Positions 17,049 through 25,160 of a DNA stretch of 33,049 nt are shown piece after piece. Position 1 is the stretch's first letter. Every line of letters begins with the position of its first letter. The notes beneath the pieces are model-generated. The model was not told the origin of the DNA, searched no databases, and saw only the letters and a list, made by a program, of their open reading frames with translations. The translations under genes were made by a program, and so were the position numbers. This DNA comes from Pseudomonadota bacterium. Lineage in GTDB: Bacteria > Pseudomonadota > Alphaproteobacteria > SMXQ01. The DNA lies in the NCBI GenBank assembly GCA_022566265.1, contig JADFJG010000028.1, positions 1-33,049 on the forward strand, in the 5' to 3' direction.

Positions 17049-18305
17049 TCATTGCGCCCGGATCAGGGCGTGGCGCTTCTTGCCGGCGGCGAGCTTGATG
17101 ACGCCGTCCTCGTTGATGTCGTCCAGCGTCACCATCCGTGTCTCCTCCTCGATCACGGCGTCGTTGATGCGCGCGCCGCCGCCCTTGATCAGGCGGCGCG
17201 CCTCGCTGTTGCTCGCCGCCAGGCCCGCCAGTTTGAGCAGTTCGAAGGCGGGCACGCCGGCGGCCAATTCGGACTGGCGAAACTCGATCGTCGGCAGCGC
17301 CTCGCCGGCGCTTCCCTGTTCGAAGGTCCGGCGCGCCGTCTCGCCCGCCTCGCGCGCCGCCTCTCCGCCATGGGCAAGCGCCGTCGCCTCATCGGCCAGC
17401 ACCTTCTTGGCCTGGTTGATTTCGTTGCCTTGAAGGGCCTCGAGGCGGGCGATCTCGTCCAGCGGCAGCTCGGTGAACAGGCGCAGGAACCGGCCGACGT
17501 CGGTATCGGCGGTGTTGCGCCAGTATTGCCAGTACGCGTAGGGCGAGAGCTCCTCTTCGGTCAGCCACACCGAGCCCCGCGCCGTCTTCCCCATCTTCTT
17601 GCCGTCGGCCGTCGTGATCAGCGGCGAGGTCAGGCCGAACAGGGTCTTCTTCCCGGCCCTGCGCCCGAGCTCGATGCCGTTGACGATGTTGCCCCATTGA
17701 TCCGACCCGCCCATCTGCAGCCGGCAACCGTAACGCCGGGCCAACTCCAGGAAGTCGTAGGCCTGCAGCACCATGTAGTTGAATTCGAGGAAGGAGAGGG
17801 GCTGTTCGCGGTCGAGGCGCAATTTGACCGATTCGAACCCCAGCATGCGGTTGACCGAGAAATGCCGGCCGTAGTCGCGGAGGAACGAAATGTAGCCGAG
17901 CCCGTCGAGCCAGTCGGCGTTGTTCACCATGATGGCGTCGGTGGGGCCATCGCCGAAGGTAATGAAATTGGCGAAGATCTTCTCGATGCCCGCCATGTTT
18001 CGGGCGATCTCGGAATCGGATAGAAGCTTGCGGCTTTCTTCCTTACCCGAGGGATCGCCGACCTTGGTCGTGCCGGCGCCCATGAGCACGATCGGCTTGT
18101 GGCCGGTGTTCTGAAAAAGGCGGAGCAGCATCATCGGCACCAGGGAGCCGACATGGAGGCTGGTCGCGGTGCAGTCGAAGCCGATATAGGCGGTCACCGG
18201 TCCTTCGCCGCCAAGCGCCTCGTCGAGCCCATCGAGATCCGTGCACTGGTGCACGAAGCCGCGCGCCTCGGCCTGGCGCAGGAATTCTGATTGGGGTGCG
18301 GTCAT
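17049..18305 (-). CDS. tyrS: Tyrosyl-tRNA synthetase
   Basis: TyrRS charges tRNA-Tyr with tyrosine. The 418-residue protein has class I signatures: HVGS at 51-54 (the HIGH motif) and KKMGKT at 236-241 (the KMSKS motif). The tyrosine-binding region includes YIGFD (40-44) and [11 protein letters not shown] (196-206). Residues from about 350 form the S4-like tRNA-binding domain ([14 protein letters not shown]). ATG 18305 is chosen over an in-frame TTG at 18338 because it matches the usual N-terminus, though no clear ribosome site precedes it. In many alphaproteobacteria tyrS and anmK are divergent neighbours; here an accessory insert separates them. Confidence 0.96.
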   Translation of the reverse strand: MTAPQSEFLRQAEARGFVHQCTDLDGLDEALGGEGPVTAYIGFDCTATSLHVGSLVPMMLLRLFQNTGHKPIVLMGAGTTKVGDPSGKEESRKLLSDSEIARNMAGIEKIFANFITFGDGPTDAIMVNNADWLDGLGYISFLRDYGRHFSVNRMLGFESVKLRLDREQPLSFLEFNYMVLQAYDFLELARRYGCRLQMGGSDQWGNIVNGIELGRRAGKKTLFGLTSPLITTADGKKMGKTARGSVWLTEEELSPYAYWQYWRNTADTDVGRFLRLFTELPLDEIARLEALQGNEINQAKKVLADEATALAHGGEAAREAGETARRTFEQGSAGEALPTIEFRQSELAAGVPAFELLKLAGLAASNSEARRLIKGGGARINDAVIEEETRMVTLDDINEDGVIKLAAGKKRHALIRAQ

Positions 18306-18386
18306 GGGTGCGGGCGGCGTCGGTTGGCGGCATCGCAACGGTGGAGCAGGGGCCTGAACGGCCTTCGCGGTTCCCCCCGCAAGTGG

Positions 18387-18396
18387 TTGGCACCTT
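18387..18396. repeat. Left copy of a 10-bp direct repeat around the tyrS-anmK insert
   Basis: TTGGCACCTT at 18387-18396 recurs in the same orientation at 20315-20324. The two copies bracket the XRE remnant, nuclease gene and 58-aa gene. Ten matching bases across two spacers of this size can arise by chance, so an insertion boundary is only suggested. Confidence 0.3.
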
Positions 18397-18524
18397 TAGC
18401 ACGACCGCTTGCGGCGCACAACGCCACGGGCGAGAGCCTGCTGTGTCATGTCGGCCGCCTTCCGCGCCGCTATCAGGCACTGGATCAGGGTCTCGTGTTG
18501 TTTGGTGAAAAGAGACTTCCTCAT
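18394..18524 (-). pseudogene. Remnant of an XRE-family helix-turn-helix regulator
   Basis: From ATG 18524 the frame encodes 42 residues, starting MRKSLFTKQHETLIQCLIAA and continuing RKAADMTQQALAR, to a TAA at 18396. This matches the opening of small XRE repressors, whose next helix normally reads like GRPQSFVAKYE. Here the frame is lost after ALAR. Another frame across the same DNA (18414-18394) reads PQAVVLK, which looks like that helix, so a frameshift is likely. The rest of the gene is missing and tyrS upstream DNA follows. Such regulators often control phage or toxin genes, so this probably belongs to the accessory insert. Confidence 0.55.
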
Positions 18525-18538
18525 TCGCACTCTCGGAC

Positions 18539-18567
18539 TTGATCCGGCGTGCGAGTAGAGCTAATCC
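18539..18567 (+). promoter_or_regulatory. Possible promoter for the nuclease-like gene
   Basis: TTGATC (18539-18544) and TAATCC (18562-18567) are 17 bases apart, upstream of the gene starting at 18701. The palindrome AATCCGGATT at 18570-18579 lies just downstream and could be an operator for the neighbouring XRE-type regulator. Both are guesses from sequence alone. Confidence 0.3.
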
Positions 18568-18700
18568 TGAATCCGGATTATCCCCAATCGGGAACTGGTT
18601 GTAAGCTGCCGCAAGCCTTGGTCCCCATCTTTGTAAAGGGGACACGTGATTGGGGGACATCTTCCATGTCACGGGCAGCGGCGTGCATGGGGGAGCAGCG

Positions 18701-19939
18701 ATGATAAATCCTGGCGCCAGGCAACACGGCGGACCGCTATTTATCAAGAATATCGAGGACGCTGGAAATGCCCATCCTCTCAAGCCAATCAACCTGACCG
18801 GCGACCGGGAGAAGCAGTACAGCGAGGGCTGGCTGCAGGATCTACTGTTCAGATGGCCCAACGCATTCCCCATCGAGGAAATCGATCCGATTTTCTCCCC
18901 GCTCATCCCCGTGTGCCAGGAACTGCCCACCGCTGCCGGACCGGCGGACCTGCTGTTTGTGAATCCCAACGGCCTGCTCACGCTGGTCGAATGCAAACTG
19001 TGGAGGAACCCGGAGGCACGCCGCGAGGTGGTGGGCCAGACCCTGGACTATGCCAAGGAACTCAACCGCTGGAGCTATGAAGATCTGGACGCAGCCATCC
19101 GCAAGCGAACCGGCGGCGCCGAAAACTCTCTCTACGCTATAGCGAGCCAGTTCGGTGGTGAGCTTGACGAGGTGACCTTTGTTGACAGTGTGTCGCGCAA
19201 CCTCAAGCGCGGCCGGTTCCTGCTACTGATTGCCGGTGATGGTATTCGCGAGGGGGTCGAAAACATAACCAACTTCCTGCAAGCCTATGGTGGCCTGCAT
19301 TTCACATTCGCCCTGGTCGAGTTTTCGGTATTCCAGTTGCCCGAGGCAGCGGGCGAGGGTTGGATCGTCGAACCTCGGATTTTAGCGAGGACGGCCGAGA
19401 TTGAACGAGCGGTGATCCGGGTTGATCATGGGGTCGTGTCGATCGAGGCGCCCGACGATCAGATGGTCACTCACAGAAGCCTTGGCCGAAAGAAGACCGT
19501 CACCGAGCAGGAGTTCTTGGAGGCACTCGAGGAGGCCGATGCCAAAGCGGCCTCCGCTCTGCCGAAGTTCTTTGAAGAGTGTGAAGAAGCAGGGCTCGTC
19601 ATCACCCGGACGAGCGTTTCAATGATCATCCACTGGTTCGACGATGAGGGAACGAAATTCAATTTCGGAACCATTTCTCAGGACGGCGGCCTCAACACCA
19701 ACTATATCTGCGAATCTGCGGAGAAGGCAGGCGACATCTCGATTGGCGAGGATTACCTCAAAGGGGTTGCGGAACTCGTGGAGAAAGGGGCCATCCGCAA
19801 GGACGGTAAATCATGGACATGGCGGGTTGTCAGGAACGAACGTCCCCCACCGGTGAGTGACCTCCTGGAGGCCAAGGACCGGTGGCTCGCGCTGATCACG
19901 AAAACCATCGAGAGGTTCAGGTCGGCGAAGGCCGAATGA
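18701..19939 (+). CDS. PD-(D/E)xK nuclease-like protein of unknown function
   Basis: A 412-residue protein. Its N-terminal part carries a clear PD-(D/E)xK signature: Asp83 (PADLLFV), Glu97-x-Lys99 (LTLVECKLW), then QTLDYAKEL with Gln113 and Tyr117. SEGWLQDLLFRWP (41-53) supplies the usual upstream acidic helix. The fold occurs in restriction enzymes, repair nucleases such as NucS and phage-defence effectors. Residues 130-240 (GDGIREGVENI, FALVEFSVFQLPE) and the C-terminal 270-412 are unfamiliar; the latter may sense or bind a partner. The ATG at 18701 has GGGGGA 6 bases upstream; TTG 18650 is less likely. No methyltransferase is nearby, so a classic restriction-modification pair is not supported. 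Whether it defends or repairs is open. Confidence 0.65.
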   Translation: MINPGARQHGGPLFIKNIEDAGNAHPLKPINLTGDREKQYSEGWLQDLLFRWPNAFPIEEIDPIFSPLIPVCQELPTAAGPADLLFVNPNGLLTLVECKLWRNPEARREVVGQTLDYAKELNRWSYEDLDAAIRKRTGGAENSLYAIASQFGGELDEVTFVDSVSRNLKRGRFLLLIAGDGIREGVENITNFLQAYGGLHFTFALVEFSVFQLPEAAGEGWIVEPRILARTAEIERAVIRVDHGVVSIEAPDDQMVTHRSLGRKKTVTEQEFLEALEEADAKAASALPKFFEECEEAGLVITRTSVSMIIHWFDDEGTKFNFGTISQDGGLNTNYICESAEKAGDISIGEDYLKGVAELVEKGAIRKDGKSWTWRVVRNERPPPVSDLLEAKDRWLALITKTIERFRSAKAE

Positions 19940-20087
19940 TCCGGAGCATCGTCACTCTGAATGGGGCGAATAAAAGAACCTGCCGAAGTGGAGCTTGGGC
20001 AGGGGTCATTACATCGATCACGGTCGTTCGATAGGCCGGCGCAAAAGCCCTTCCAAGTTTATTCGGTTGCGACTCGCAAAGCCTCTG

Positions 20088-20264
20088 TCATTTTTCTTCC
20101 TGCGGTTGTCGCACGACATCCTTACCAGTCGGTTCTTTTTCTTCAGGCTTCTTCGAGATGTCAACGATTTCACCTCCCGGCCCCGTCACCGTGATGTCAT
20201 CGGCCTCCCACCCAAATCGCTTTGCAAAATCCTCGGCACTACGGCGCGGCCTTTTACCCACCAT
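20088..20264 (-). CDS. Small hydrophilic protein, unknown function
   Basis: A 58-residue frame starting at the third of three consecutive ATGs (20264), 7 bases after GGAGG; ATG 20267 is the alternative. It encodes MVGKRPRRSAEDFAKRFGW, then a short glycine-containing segment (DDITVTGPGGEIVDI) and a charged tail rich in Lys, Glu and Pro. The good ribosome site and non-random composition argue for a real gene. I recognise no family. It lies convergent to the nuclease-like gene, 148 bp away, within the accessory insert; that gap (19940-20087) shows nothing else. A partner or inhibitor role is possible but is inference. Confidence 0.5.
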   Translation of the reverse strand: MVGKRPRRSAEDFAKRFGWEADDITVTGPGGEIVDISKKPEEKEPTGKDVVRQPQEEK

Positions 20265-20314
20265 CATCATCCCTCCAATTCCACGCCTATGAACTTTATC
20301 GCTTTCTCGCGATC

Positions 20315-20324
20315 TTGGCACCTT
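20315..20324. repeat. Right copy of the 10-bp direct repeat
   Basis: This TTGGCACCTT copy matches the one at 18387-18396. If the insert were excised between them, tyrS and anmK would be about 280 bp apart, a normal divergent spacing. Confidence 0.3.
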
Positions 20325-20409
20325 CAATCGAATTTGCGAGCATTGTCACGTTCGTCGGCTGGCAACGGGTGCTCTACGGCCGGGCCGTGCGCGAAAGGGT
20401 TGTACAAAA

Positions 20410-20436
20410 CTTCGCTCCATGGCCTTCGCTCCATGG
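20410..20436. repeat. Short tandem repeat upstream of anmK
   Basis: CTTCGCTCCATGG occurs at 20410-20422 and 20424-20436, one base apart, in the spacer before anmK. A TATAAG sequence follows at 20441-20446 without a matching -35. No gene is visible in 20265-20516. Confidence 0.7.
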
Positions 20437-20516
20437 GGAGTATAAGGTGCGCCAGGGGCGCCGGGGACGGCTGGTGCGAACACGGGCTTATTTTTAGGTT
20501 GGAGGAGCATCGGGCT

Positions 20517-21599
20517 TTGGCGTTTGAGCCTCTCTGGGCGCTCGGCATGATGAGCGGGACCTCGCTCGACGGCATCGACGCCGCCTTGATCCGCACCGAC
20601 GGCGAGACCGTCGATGAATGCGGCCCGGCGTTGACGGTGCCTTACTCCGAAGCGCTGAGGCGCCGGATTCGCGGCGTCCTTGGCGGTGAGGCGGCGCCCG
20701 GCGCGATCGACGCGGTGGCCGACGAGCTTACCGCCGCCCATGGCCAGGCGGCCGGGTCGCTGCTGGACGAAGCGGGCTTCACCGGCGGCGACATCGGCAT
20801 CATCGGCTTTCACGGTCATACCATCTTGCATCGGCCGGAAGCGGGCCGCACATGGCAGATCGGCGATGGCAAGCGGTTGGCGGAGCTCACCGGTTGCCAG
20901 GTCATCGACGATTTTCGCGGCGCCGATGTCGCGGCGGGGGGCCAAGGCGCGCCGCTGGCGCCGCTCTATCACGCGGCGCTCAGCGGCGGTCTCTCTCGTC
21001 CCCTCGCGGTGCTGAATATCGGCGGCGTCGCCAACGTCACCTGGATCGGCGCCGATGGCGAACTCACGGCCTTCGACACCGGGCCGGGAAACGCCCTGCT
21101 CGATGACTGGACCCTGGAACGGACGGGCCGGCCCTATGACGCCGACGGCGCCCTGGCGCGGAAGGGCCGGGCCGATGAAGGCATCCTGGCTAGGATGTTG
21201 GATCATCCCTATTTCGCCGCTCTCCCGCCTAAGTCCCTCGACCGGGCGGCGTTCGACGCCGGGGCGTTGTCCGGCCTCTCGGCGGCGGACGGGGCGGCGA
21301 CGCTGGTCGGCTTCACCGCCGGCGCCGTTGCGCTGGCCGTGGCCCACTTCCCGGCGCCGGTCGGACGCTGGCTGGTGTCCGGCGGCGGACGGCGGAATTC
21401 GGCCCTGATGGCGGCGCTCGACGGCGCCCTCGACGCCAGGGTCGAAGCGGTCGAGGCGCTGGGGTGGGACGGTGACGCGCTCGAGGCCCAGGCCTTCGGT
21501 TTCCTCGCCGTGCGTTCGCTCCGCGGCCTTCCCCTGAGCCTGCCAACCACCACCGGCGTCGGCCAACCGACGGCCGGCGGCAGGCTGCATCGACCCTGA
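20517..21599 (+). CDS. anmK: Anhydro-N-acetylmuramic acid kinase
   Basis: AnmK opens the 1,6-anhydro ring of anhMurNAc from recycled peptidoglycan and phosphorylates it to MurNAc-6-phosphate in the cytosol. The 360-residue protein has the family opening LGMMSGTSLDGIDAALI (residues 9-25), the ATP-binding start of the hexokinase/actin-like fold. FHGHTILHRP, WQIGDGKRLAE, FDTGPGNALLDDW and LVSGGGRRN follow in the expected order. The start is TTG 20517, 9 bases after GGAGGAG (20501-20507); the frame is open far upstream to 19995 but that part is not AnmK-like. It is divergent from tyrS across the accessory insert. Confidence 0.93.
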   Translation: MAFEPLWALGMMSGTSLDGIDAALIRTDGETVDECGPALTVPYSEALRRRIRGVLGGEAAPGAIDAVADELTAAHGQAAGSLLDEAGFTGGDIGIIGFHGHTILHRPEAGRTWQIGDGKRLAELTGCQVIDDFRGADVAAGGQGAPLAPLYHAALSGGLSRPLAVLNIGGVANVTWIGADGELTAFDTGPGNALLDDWTLERTGRPYDADGALARKGRADEGILARMLDHPYFAALPPKSLDRAAFDAGALSGLSAADGAATLVGFTAGAVALAVAHFPAPVGRWLVSGGGRRNSALMAALDGALDARVEAVEALGWDGDALEAQAFGFLAVRSLRGLPLSLPTTTGVGQPTAGGRLHRP

Positions 21600-21608
21600 C
21601 GCGTGTGG

Positions 21609-21636
21609 CCGGGGCCCAGGAGGAATCGGGGCCCGG
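21609..21636 (+). terminator. GC-rich hairpin after anmK
   Basis: CCGGGGCCC (21609-21617) pairs with GGGGCCCGG (21628-21636) with one mismatch, 10 bp after the anmK stop. There is no T-run, so termination is only plausible. It lies between anmK and the converging alpha/beta hydrolase gene. Confidence 0.35.
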
Positions 21637-21638
21637 GA

Positions 21639-21666
21639 CCGATAGTGAAGAACCGATAGTGAAGAA
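21639..21666. repeat. Perfect 14-bp tandem duplication
   Basis: CCGATAGTGAAGAA is present twice in a row (21639-21652, 21653-21666) in the intergenic space after anmK. It looks like a recent slippage product; no function is visible. Confidence 0.9.
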
Positions 21667-21699
21667 TTGGGGATCGCCCTGGGGATTGGCGGCGCGCCG

Positions 21700-22362
21700 T
21701 CAGCTCGCCTTCGCCACCTTCTTCGGCGCCAGCGCCCGGTCGAGATAGGCGTCGGTACAGGCGATCAGTTCCTCCAGCTTGTCGTGGAAGAAGTGGTTGG
21801 CGCCGGCGACCACCTGGTAGTCGACGATGATGTCGCGCTGATTGGACAGCCTTTGGGCGAGCTTGGCGACCTCCGGTTCGGGGACCAGTTGGTCCCGGCC
21901 GCCCTGGAGGATCAGCCCCGAGGCTGGACAGGGAGCGAGAAACGAGAAATCGCAGTTGCTGGCCGGCGGCGAGACCGAGATGAACCCCTCGATCTCCGGG
22001 CGGCGCATCAAAAGCTGCATGCCGACCCAGGCGCCGAAGGAAAAGCCGGCGATCCAGCAGCGCGAAGCATCGGCGTTATGGCCCTGCAGCCAGTCGAGAG
22101 CCGCGGCGGCGTCGCTGAGCTCGCCCAGACCGTGATCGAAACTGCCTTGGGAGCGCCCGACACCCCGGAAATTGAACCGCAGGGTCGAAAATCCGCGCCG
22201 CGCGAAAGCCTGGAACAAGGCATAGACGACCTTGTTGTTCATCGCCCCGCCATGCTGGGGATGGGGGTGAAGCAATAGAGCGACCGGCGCCGCTTCCTCT
22301 CTGGCGTGGCGGTAGCGGCCCTCGATCCTGCCGCCCGGTCCATTGAAGATCACATCGGGCAT
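21700..22362 (-). CDS. Serine alpha/beta hydrolase (COG2945-like)
   Basis: A 220-residue alpha/beta hydrolase. The nucleophile is Ser108 in the elbow GFSFGAW. Asp157 (GGRDQLVP) and His190 (GANHFFHDK) complete the triad. LLLHPHPQHGGAMNNKVV and LRFNFRGVGRSQG are typical of the small esterase-like family seen widely in proteobacteria. The start is ATG 22362; no strong ribosome site is seen. It is divergent from cysE and convergent with anmK. The substrate is unknown; lipid or ester hydrolysis is the default guess. Confidence 0.85.
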   Translation of the reverse strand: MPDVIFNGPGGRIEGRYRHAREEAAPVALLLHPHPQHGGAMNNKVVYALFQAFARRGFSTLRFNFRGVGRSQGSFDHGLGELSDAAAALDWLQGHNADASRCWIAGFSFGAWVGMQLLMRRPEIEGFISVSPPASNCDFSFLAPCPASGLILQGGRDQLVPEPEVAKLAQRLSNQRDIIVDYQVVAGANHFFHDKLEELIACTDAYLDRALAPKKVAKAS

Positions 22363-22431
22363 GGATACGCCTGAAGTTCCGGCCGGGTGGAACCGGGTTC
22401 GCCCAAAATAACCGACTCAAAGGCTTGGTCT

Positions 22432-22446
22432 ATTGCAAAAGGCAAT
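22432..22446. promoter_or_regulatory. Short inverted repeat between the hydrolase and cysE
   Basis: ATTGC-AAAAG-GCAAT is a small palindrome in the divergent spacer (22363-22678), upstream of the cysE promoter candidate. It could bind a regulator; support is weak. Confidence 0.25.
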
Positions 22447-22467
22447 GTCTTTCGCCACTCTCTATAC

Positions 22468-22496
22468 TTGATCACGCCACTCAGGCTTTATATATA
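22468..22496 (+). promoter_or_regulatory. Candidate sigma-70 promoter of cysE
   Basis: TTGATC (22468-22473) and TATATA (22491-22496) are 17 bases apart in an otherwise GC-rich genome. Transcription would start near 22503, leaving a leader of about 175 bases before the cysE ATG. Confidence 0.55.
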
Positions 22497-22572
22497 TAAT
22501 GACCGGCGATGCGGCCCTTTCGGCTGTCCTCCAGGGCCCTTGCGGTGGCCGCCGGCGCGACGGTCGCTCCGT

Positions 22573-22617
22573 CGTTGGCGATAACCACTTGACGGGAAAG
22601 GGTTATCATCGGCAACG
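22573..22617 (+). promoter_or_regulatory. Stem-loop in the cysE leader
   Basis: CGTTGGCGATAACC (22573-22586) and GGTTATCATCGGCAACG (22601-22617) form a hairpin with an internal loop and a 14-base apical loop. It lies within the predicted cysE leader and may affect expression or be an operator. No known riboswitch class is recognised. Confidence 0.35.
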
Positions 22618-22678
22618 AACAGTGCTATTGGATAAAACCGGCCTACGAAACATCGTAAATACTACCATAGACAGCACC

Positions 22679-23428
22679 ATGATATTCAAGGCTCTTTCTG
22701 AGGAATTTGATTCCATAATCGCGCGGGACCCGGCGGCGCGTTCCCGGCTCGAGGTCGCGCTGTGCTATCCGGGGTTCCACGCCCTATTGATCTATCGCCT
22801 GGCCCACGGCGCCTGGCGGCGCGAATGGTACCTTCTGGGCCGATTCCTTGCCCATATCGGGCGGTTCCTCACCGGTATCGAGATTCATCCCGGCGCCGTC
22901 ATCGGCAAGCGTTTCTTCATCGACCATGCCATGGGCGTGGTCGTTGGCGAGACCTCGATCATCGGCGACGACGTGACCCTCTACCAGGGCGTGACGCTCG
23001 GCGGTATCTCGCGCGATAAAGGCAAGCGTCATCCGACGCTCGAGGACGGCGTCATCGTCGGCGCCGGCGCCCAGGTCCTCGGACCCATCACCATTGGCGT
23101 CGGCGCCCGTATCGGCGCCAACGCCGTCGTTCTCAAGGATGTCGAGCCGGGGACGACGATGGTCGGAATCCCGGCCCGCGCCGCCGGCCCGCGGGAAAAG
23201 CCGAAGGAGCCCGAGTTCCGGGCCTATGGGACGCCGACCACCGATCTGCCCGATCCGGTGGCCCGCGCCATCGACGGGTTGCTGGCGCAGGTGAACGACA
23301 TGGGCGCCCGCGTCGAGGAGTTGGAGCAGCGGCTCGGGAAATCGGAAGCGGCGCTCGGCGCCGTCGACTACGAATCGGAAGCGGCGCCCGAAGACGAACC
23401 GAGGCGTCCAGCGACGGCCAAAAATTAG
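22679..23428 (+). CDS. cysE: Serine O-acetyltransferase
   Basis: CysE acetylates serine to O-acetylserine, the first step of cysteine synthesis. The 249-residue protein has the left-handed beta-helix of hexapeptide repeats: [24 protein letters not shown] and LYQGVTLGG. His83 in IDHAMG is the catalytic histidine. It is the shorter type, lacking the long N-terminal helical domain of the E. coli enzyme. Residues 175-249 form a charged tail with a likely coiled coil ([20 protein letters not shown]). The frame is open from 22499, but ATG 22679 is where family similarity begins. It lies 82 bp before iscR on the same strand, so cysteine supply and its use by the desulfurases may be co-regulated. Confidence 0.93.
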   Translation: MIFKALSEEFDSIIARDPAARSRLEVALCYPGFHALLIYRLAHGAWRREWYLLGRFLAHIGRFLTGIEIHPGAVIGKRFFIDHAMGVVVGETSIIGDDVTLYQGVTLGGISRDKGKRHPTLEDGVIVGAGAQVLGPITIGVGARIGANAVVLKDVEPGTTMVGIPARAAGPREKPKEPEFRAYGTPTTDLPDPVARAIDGLLAQVNDMGARVEELEQRLGKSEAALGAVDYESEAAPEDEPRRPATAKN

Positions 23429-23478
23429 TTTGCGGCGCTTGGCTTGGTGGTTACAGCCCGGCGCCGGTTACATCGAAC

Positions 23479-23493
23479 GCGCTTGAAAAGCGC
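23479..23493. promoter_or_regulatory. Inverted repeat just upstream of iscR
   Basis: GCGCTT-GAA-AAGCGC lies 17 bases before the iscR start. The position would suit autoregulation by IscR, but the motif does not match an IscR site I know. Confidence 0.3.
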
Positions 23494-23510
23494 TTGAGGG
23501 GAGAACAAAA

Positions 23511-23972
23511 GTGAGGTTGAGCACGAAGGGACGCTACGCCGTCATGGCGATGGTCGATCTCGCCACCCACGGCCATGGCAAGCCGGTCGCCCTTGCCGAA
23601 ATAGCCGATCGCCAAGCGATTTCGCTTTCCTATCTCGAACAGCTTTTCGCCAAGCTCCGCAAGGGCGGGATCGTCGGTTCCGTCCGCGGCCCGGGCGGCG
23701 GCTATCTGCTGGCCCACGCCTCGGATGCGACGCGGATCTCCGACATCATTCTCGCCGTCGACGAGCCGATCCGGGCGACGCGGTGCATGCCGGGATCGCC
23801 GAAGGGCTGTACCGGGGACACCAGCCGGTGCATGACCCACGATCTCTGGGAGGAACTGGGCAACCACATCCACCTGTTCCTCTCCTCGGTGACCCTCGAG
23901 GATGTCTGCGAGAAGCGCGTGCTTGGGATGTCCGGCGTGATTTACCGCAAGGCCCTGATGGCCGCGGAATAG
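23511..23972 (+). CDS. iscR: Rrf2-family iron-sulfur cluster regulator IscR
   Basis: A 153-residue Rrf2-type repressor/activator that senses Fe-S cluster status and controls cluster-assembly genes. The N-terminal winged helix starts MRLSTKGRYAVMAMVDLA, with recognition helix ISLSYLEQLFAKLRKGGIV and the wing VRGPGGGYLL. The cluster ligands are Cys92, Cys100 and Cys107 with His110 (RCMPGSPKGC...CMTH). Spacing is slightly wider than E. coli Cys92/98/104 and His107. The start is GTG 23511 after GAGGGGAG. It heads the desulfurase-ferredoxin cluster, with 19 bp to the next gene. Confidence 0.93.
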   Translation: MRLSTKGRYAVMAMVDLATHGHGKPVALAEIADRQAISLSYLEQLFAKLRKGGIVGSVRGPGGGYLLAHASDATRISDIILAVDEPIRATRCMPGSPKGCTGDTSRCMTHDLWEELGNHIHLFLSSVTLEDVCEKRVLGMSGVIYRKALMAAE

Positions 23973-23991
23973 TCGGGTCGCCGCCGCCGGC

Positions 23992-25140
23992 ATGAAACAC
24001 GCCGTTTACATGGATTACAACGCCACGGCGCCGCTCCGGCCCGCCGTCGGCGACGCCATGAATAAGGCTTTGGAGATCACCGGCAACCCTTCGTCCGTGC
24101 ATCGCTTCGGCCGCCTTGCCCGGCGCGTCATCGAGGAGGCCCGGAGGCAAGTGGCGTCCCTCGTCGGCGCCGAGGCGAACGAGGTCATCTTCACCTCGGG
24201 CGGCACCGAGGCCAACAACCTGGCGCTGGGCTCGTTCGATGGCGCCGGCATCGTCGTCTCGGCGGCGGAGCATGACTCCGTGCTTGGCGCCGCCCCCGGC
24301 GCCACCATCGCGCCGGTCGATGGCCAGGGCGTCCTCGATCTCGAGGCCCTGGAGCGCCTTCTCCAGGAAAACCCGCCCCAGGAAAACCTGAATTCGCCGC
24401 CGCGGCTGGTATCGGTGATGTTGGCGAACAACGAGACCGGCGTCATCGGCCCGGTGGCGGCGGCGGCCGAGATCGCCCACGCCCACGGCGCTCTATTGCA
24501 TTGCGACGCGGTCCAGGCGCCGGGCCGGATCGCCATCGACATGGCGTCGCTTGGCGCCGACCTTCTGACCCTTTCGGCCCACAAGATGGGGGGGCCCCAG
24601 GGCGCCGGGGCGCTGGTGGCGCGGGGCGGCGTGACGGTCGTGCCGGTGCAGCGCGGCGGCGGCCAGGAACGGGGCTTCCGGGCGGGCACGGAGAACGTCG
24701 CCGCCATCGCCGGTTTCGGCGCCGCCTGTGATCTCGCCGGTGACGGCATCGCCGATCAGTCCCGTCTCGCCGGTTGGCGCGACGATCTGGAGGCGCGCAT
24801 CGGCGCCTGTGCGCCGGACTCAAAGCTGTTCGGCGCCGGCGCCGGCCGGCTCGGCAATACCTCGTGCTTCACCATGCCGGGCGTGGCGAGTGAGACCCAG
24901 GTGATGGCGCTCGATCTCGCCGGCATCGCGGTCAGCGCCGGCGCCGCCTGCTCTTCGGGCAAGGTCGGCGTCTCCCACGTGTTGAGGGCCATGGGCGCGA
25001 CCGAGGCGGTGGCGTCGAGCGCCATTCGCGTCAGCCTCGGCTGGCAGAGCCAGGCCGGCGATATCGACCAGTTGATCGAGGCCTGGCGCGCCCTTTATGC
25101 CCGCGCCGGAGCGGCGTCGGCGGCGGCGCCGGCGGCCTGA
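23992..25140 (+). CDS. Cysteine desulfurase, first of a tandem pair (NifS/IscS-like)
   Basis: A 382-residue PLP enzyme that takes sulfur from cysteine as a persulfide, leaving alanine. Lys198 (SAHKMGG) holds PLP, with His94 and Asp172 around it. Cys320 in [17 protein letters not shown] is the persulfide cysteine on the mobile loop. It is clearly distinct from the second desulfurase: shorter N-terminus, different loop (ACSSGK against ACTSAS), and an Ala-rich tail. The ATG at 23992 fits the family start, though its ribosome site is weak. Tandem desulfurases behind iscR are known in alphaproteobacteria; the first may serve a different acceptor than the second. That split is inference. Confidence 0.9.
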   Translation: MKHAVYMDYNATAPLRPAVGDAMNKALEITGNPSSVHRFGRLARRVIEEARRQVASLVGAEANEVIFTSGGTEANNLALGSFDGAGIVVSAAEHDSVLGAAPGATIAPVDGQGVLDLEALERLLQENPPQENLNSPPRLVSVMLANNETGVIGPVAAAAEIAHAHGALLHCDAVQAPGRIAIDMASLGADLLTLSAHKMGGPQGAGALVARGGVTVVPVQRGGGQERGFRAGTENVAAIAGFGAACDLAGDGIADQSRLAGWRDDLEARIGACAPDSKLFGAGAGRLGNTSCFTMPGVASETQVMALDLAGIAVSAGAACSSGKVGVSHVLRAMGATEAVASSAIRVSLGWQSQAGDIDQLIEAWRALYARAGAASAAAPAA

Positions 25141-25160
25141 GAGAGAGGAGGGGTGCCGTC

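Noticed and set aside
18621-18656. GTCCCC/GGGGAC hairpin and CCCCAATC/GATTGGGG pairing before the nuclease-like gene
   Set aside because: Short, overlapping pairings compete with each other and no known regulatory class fits.
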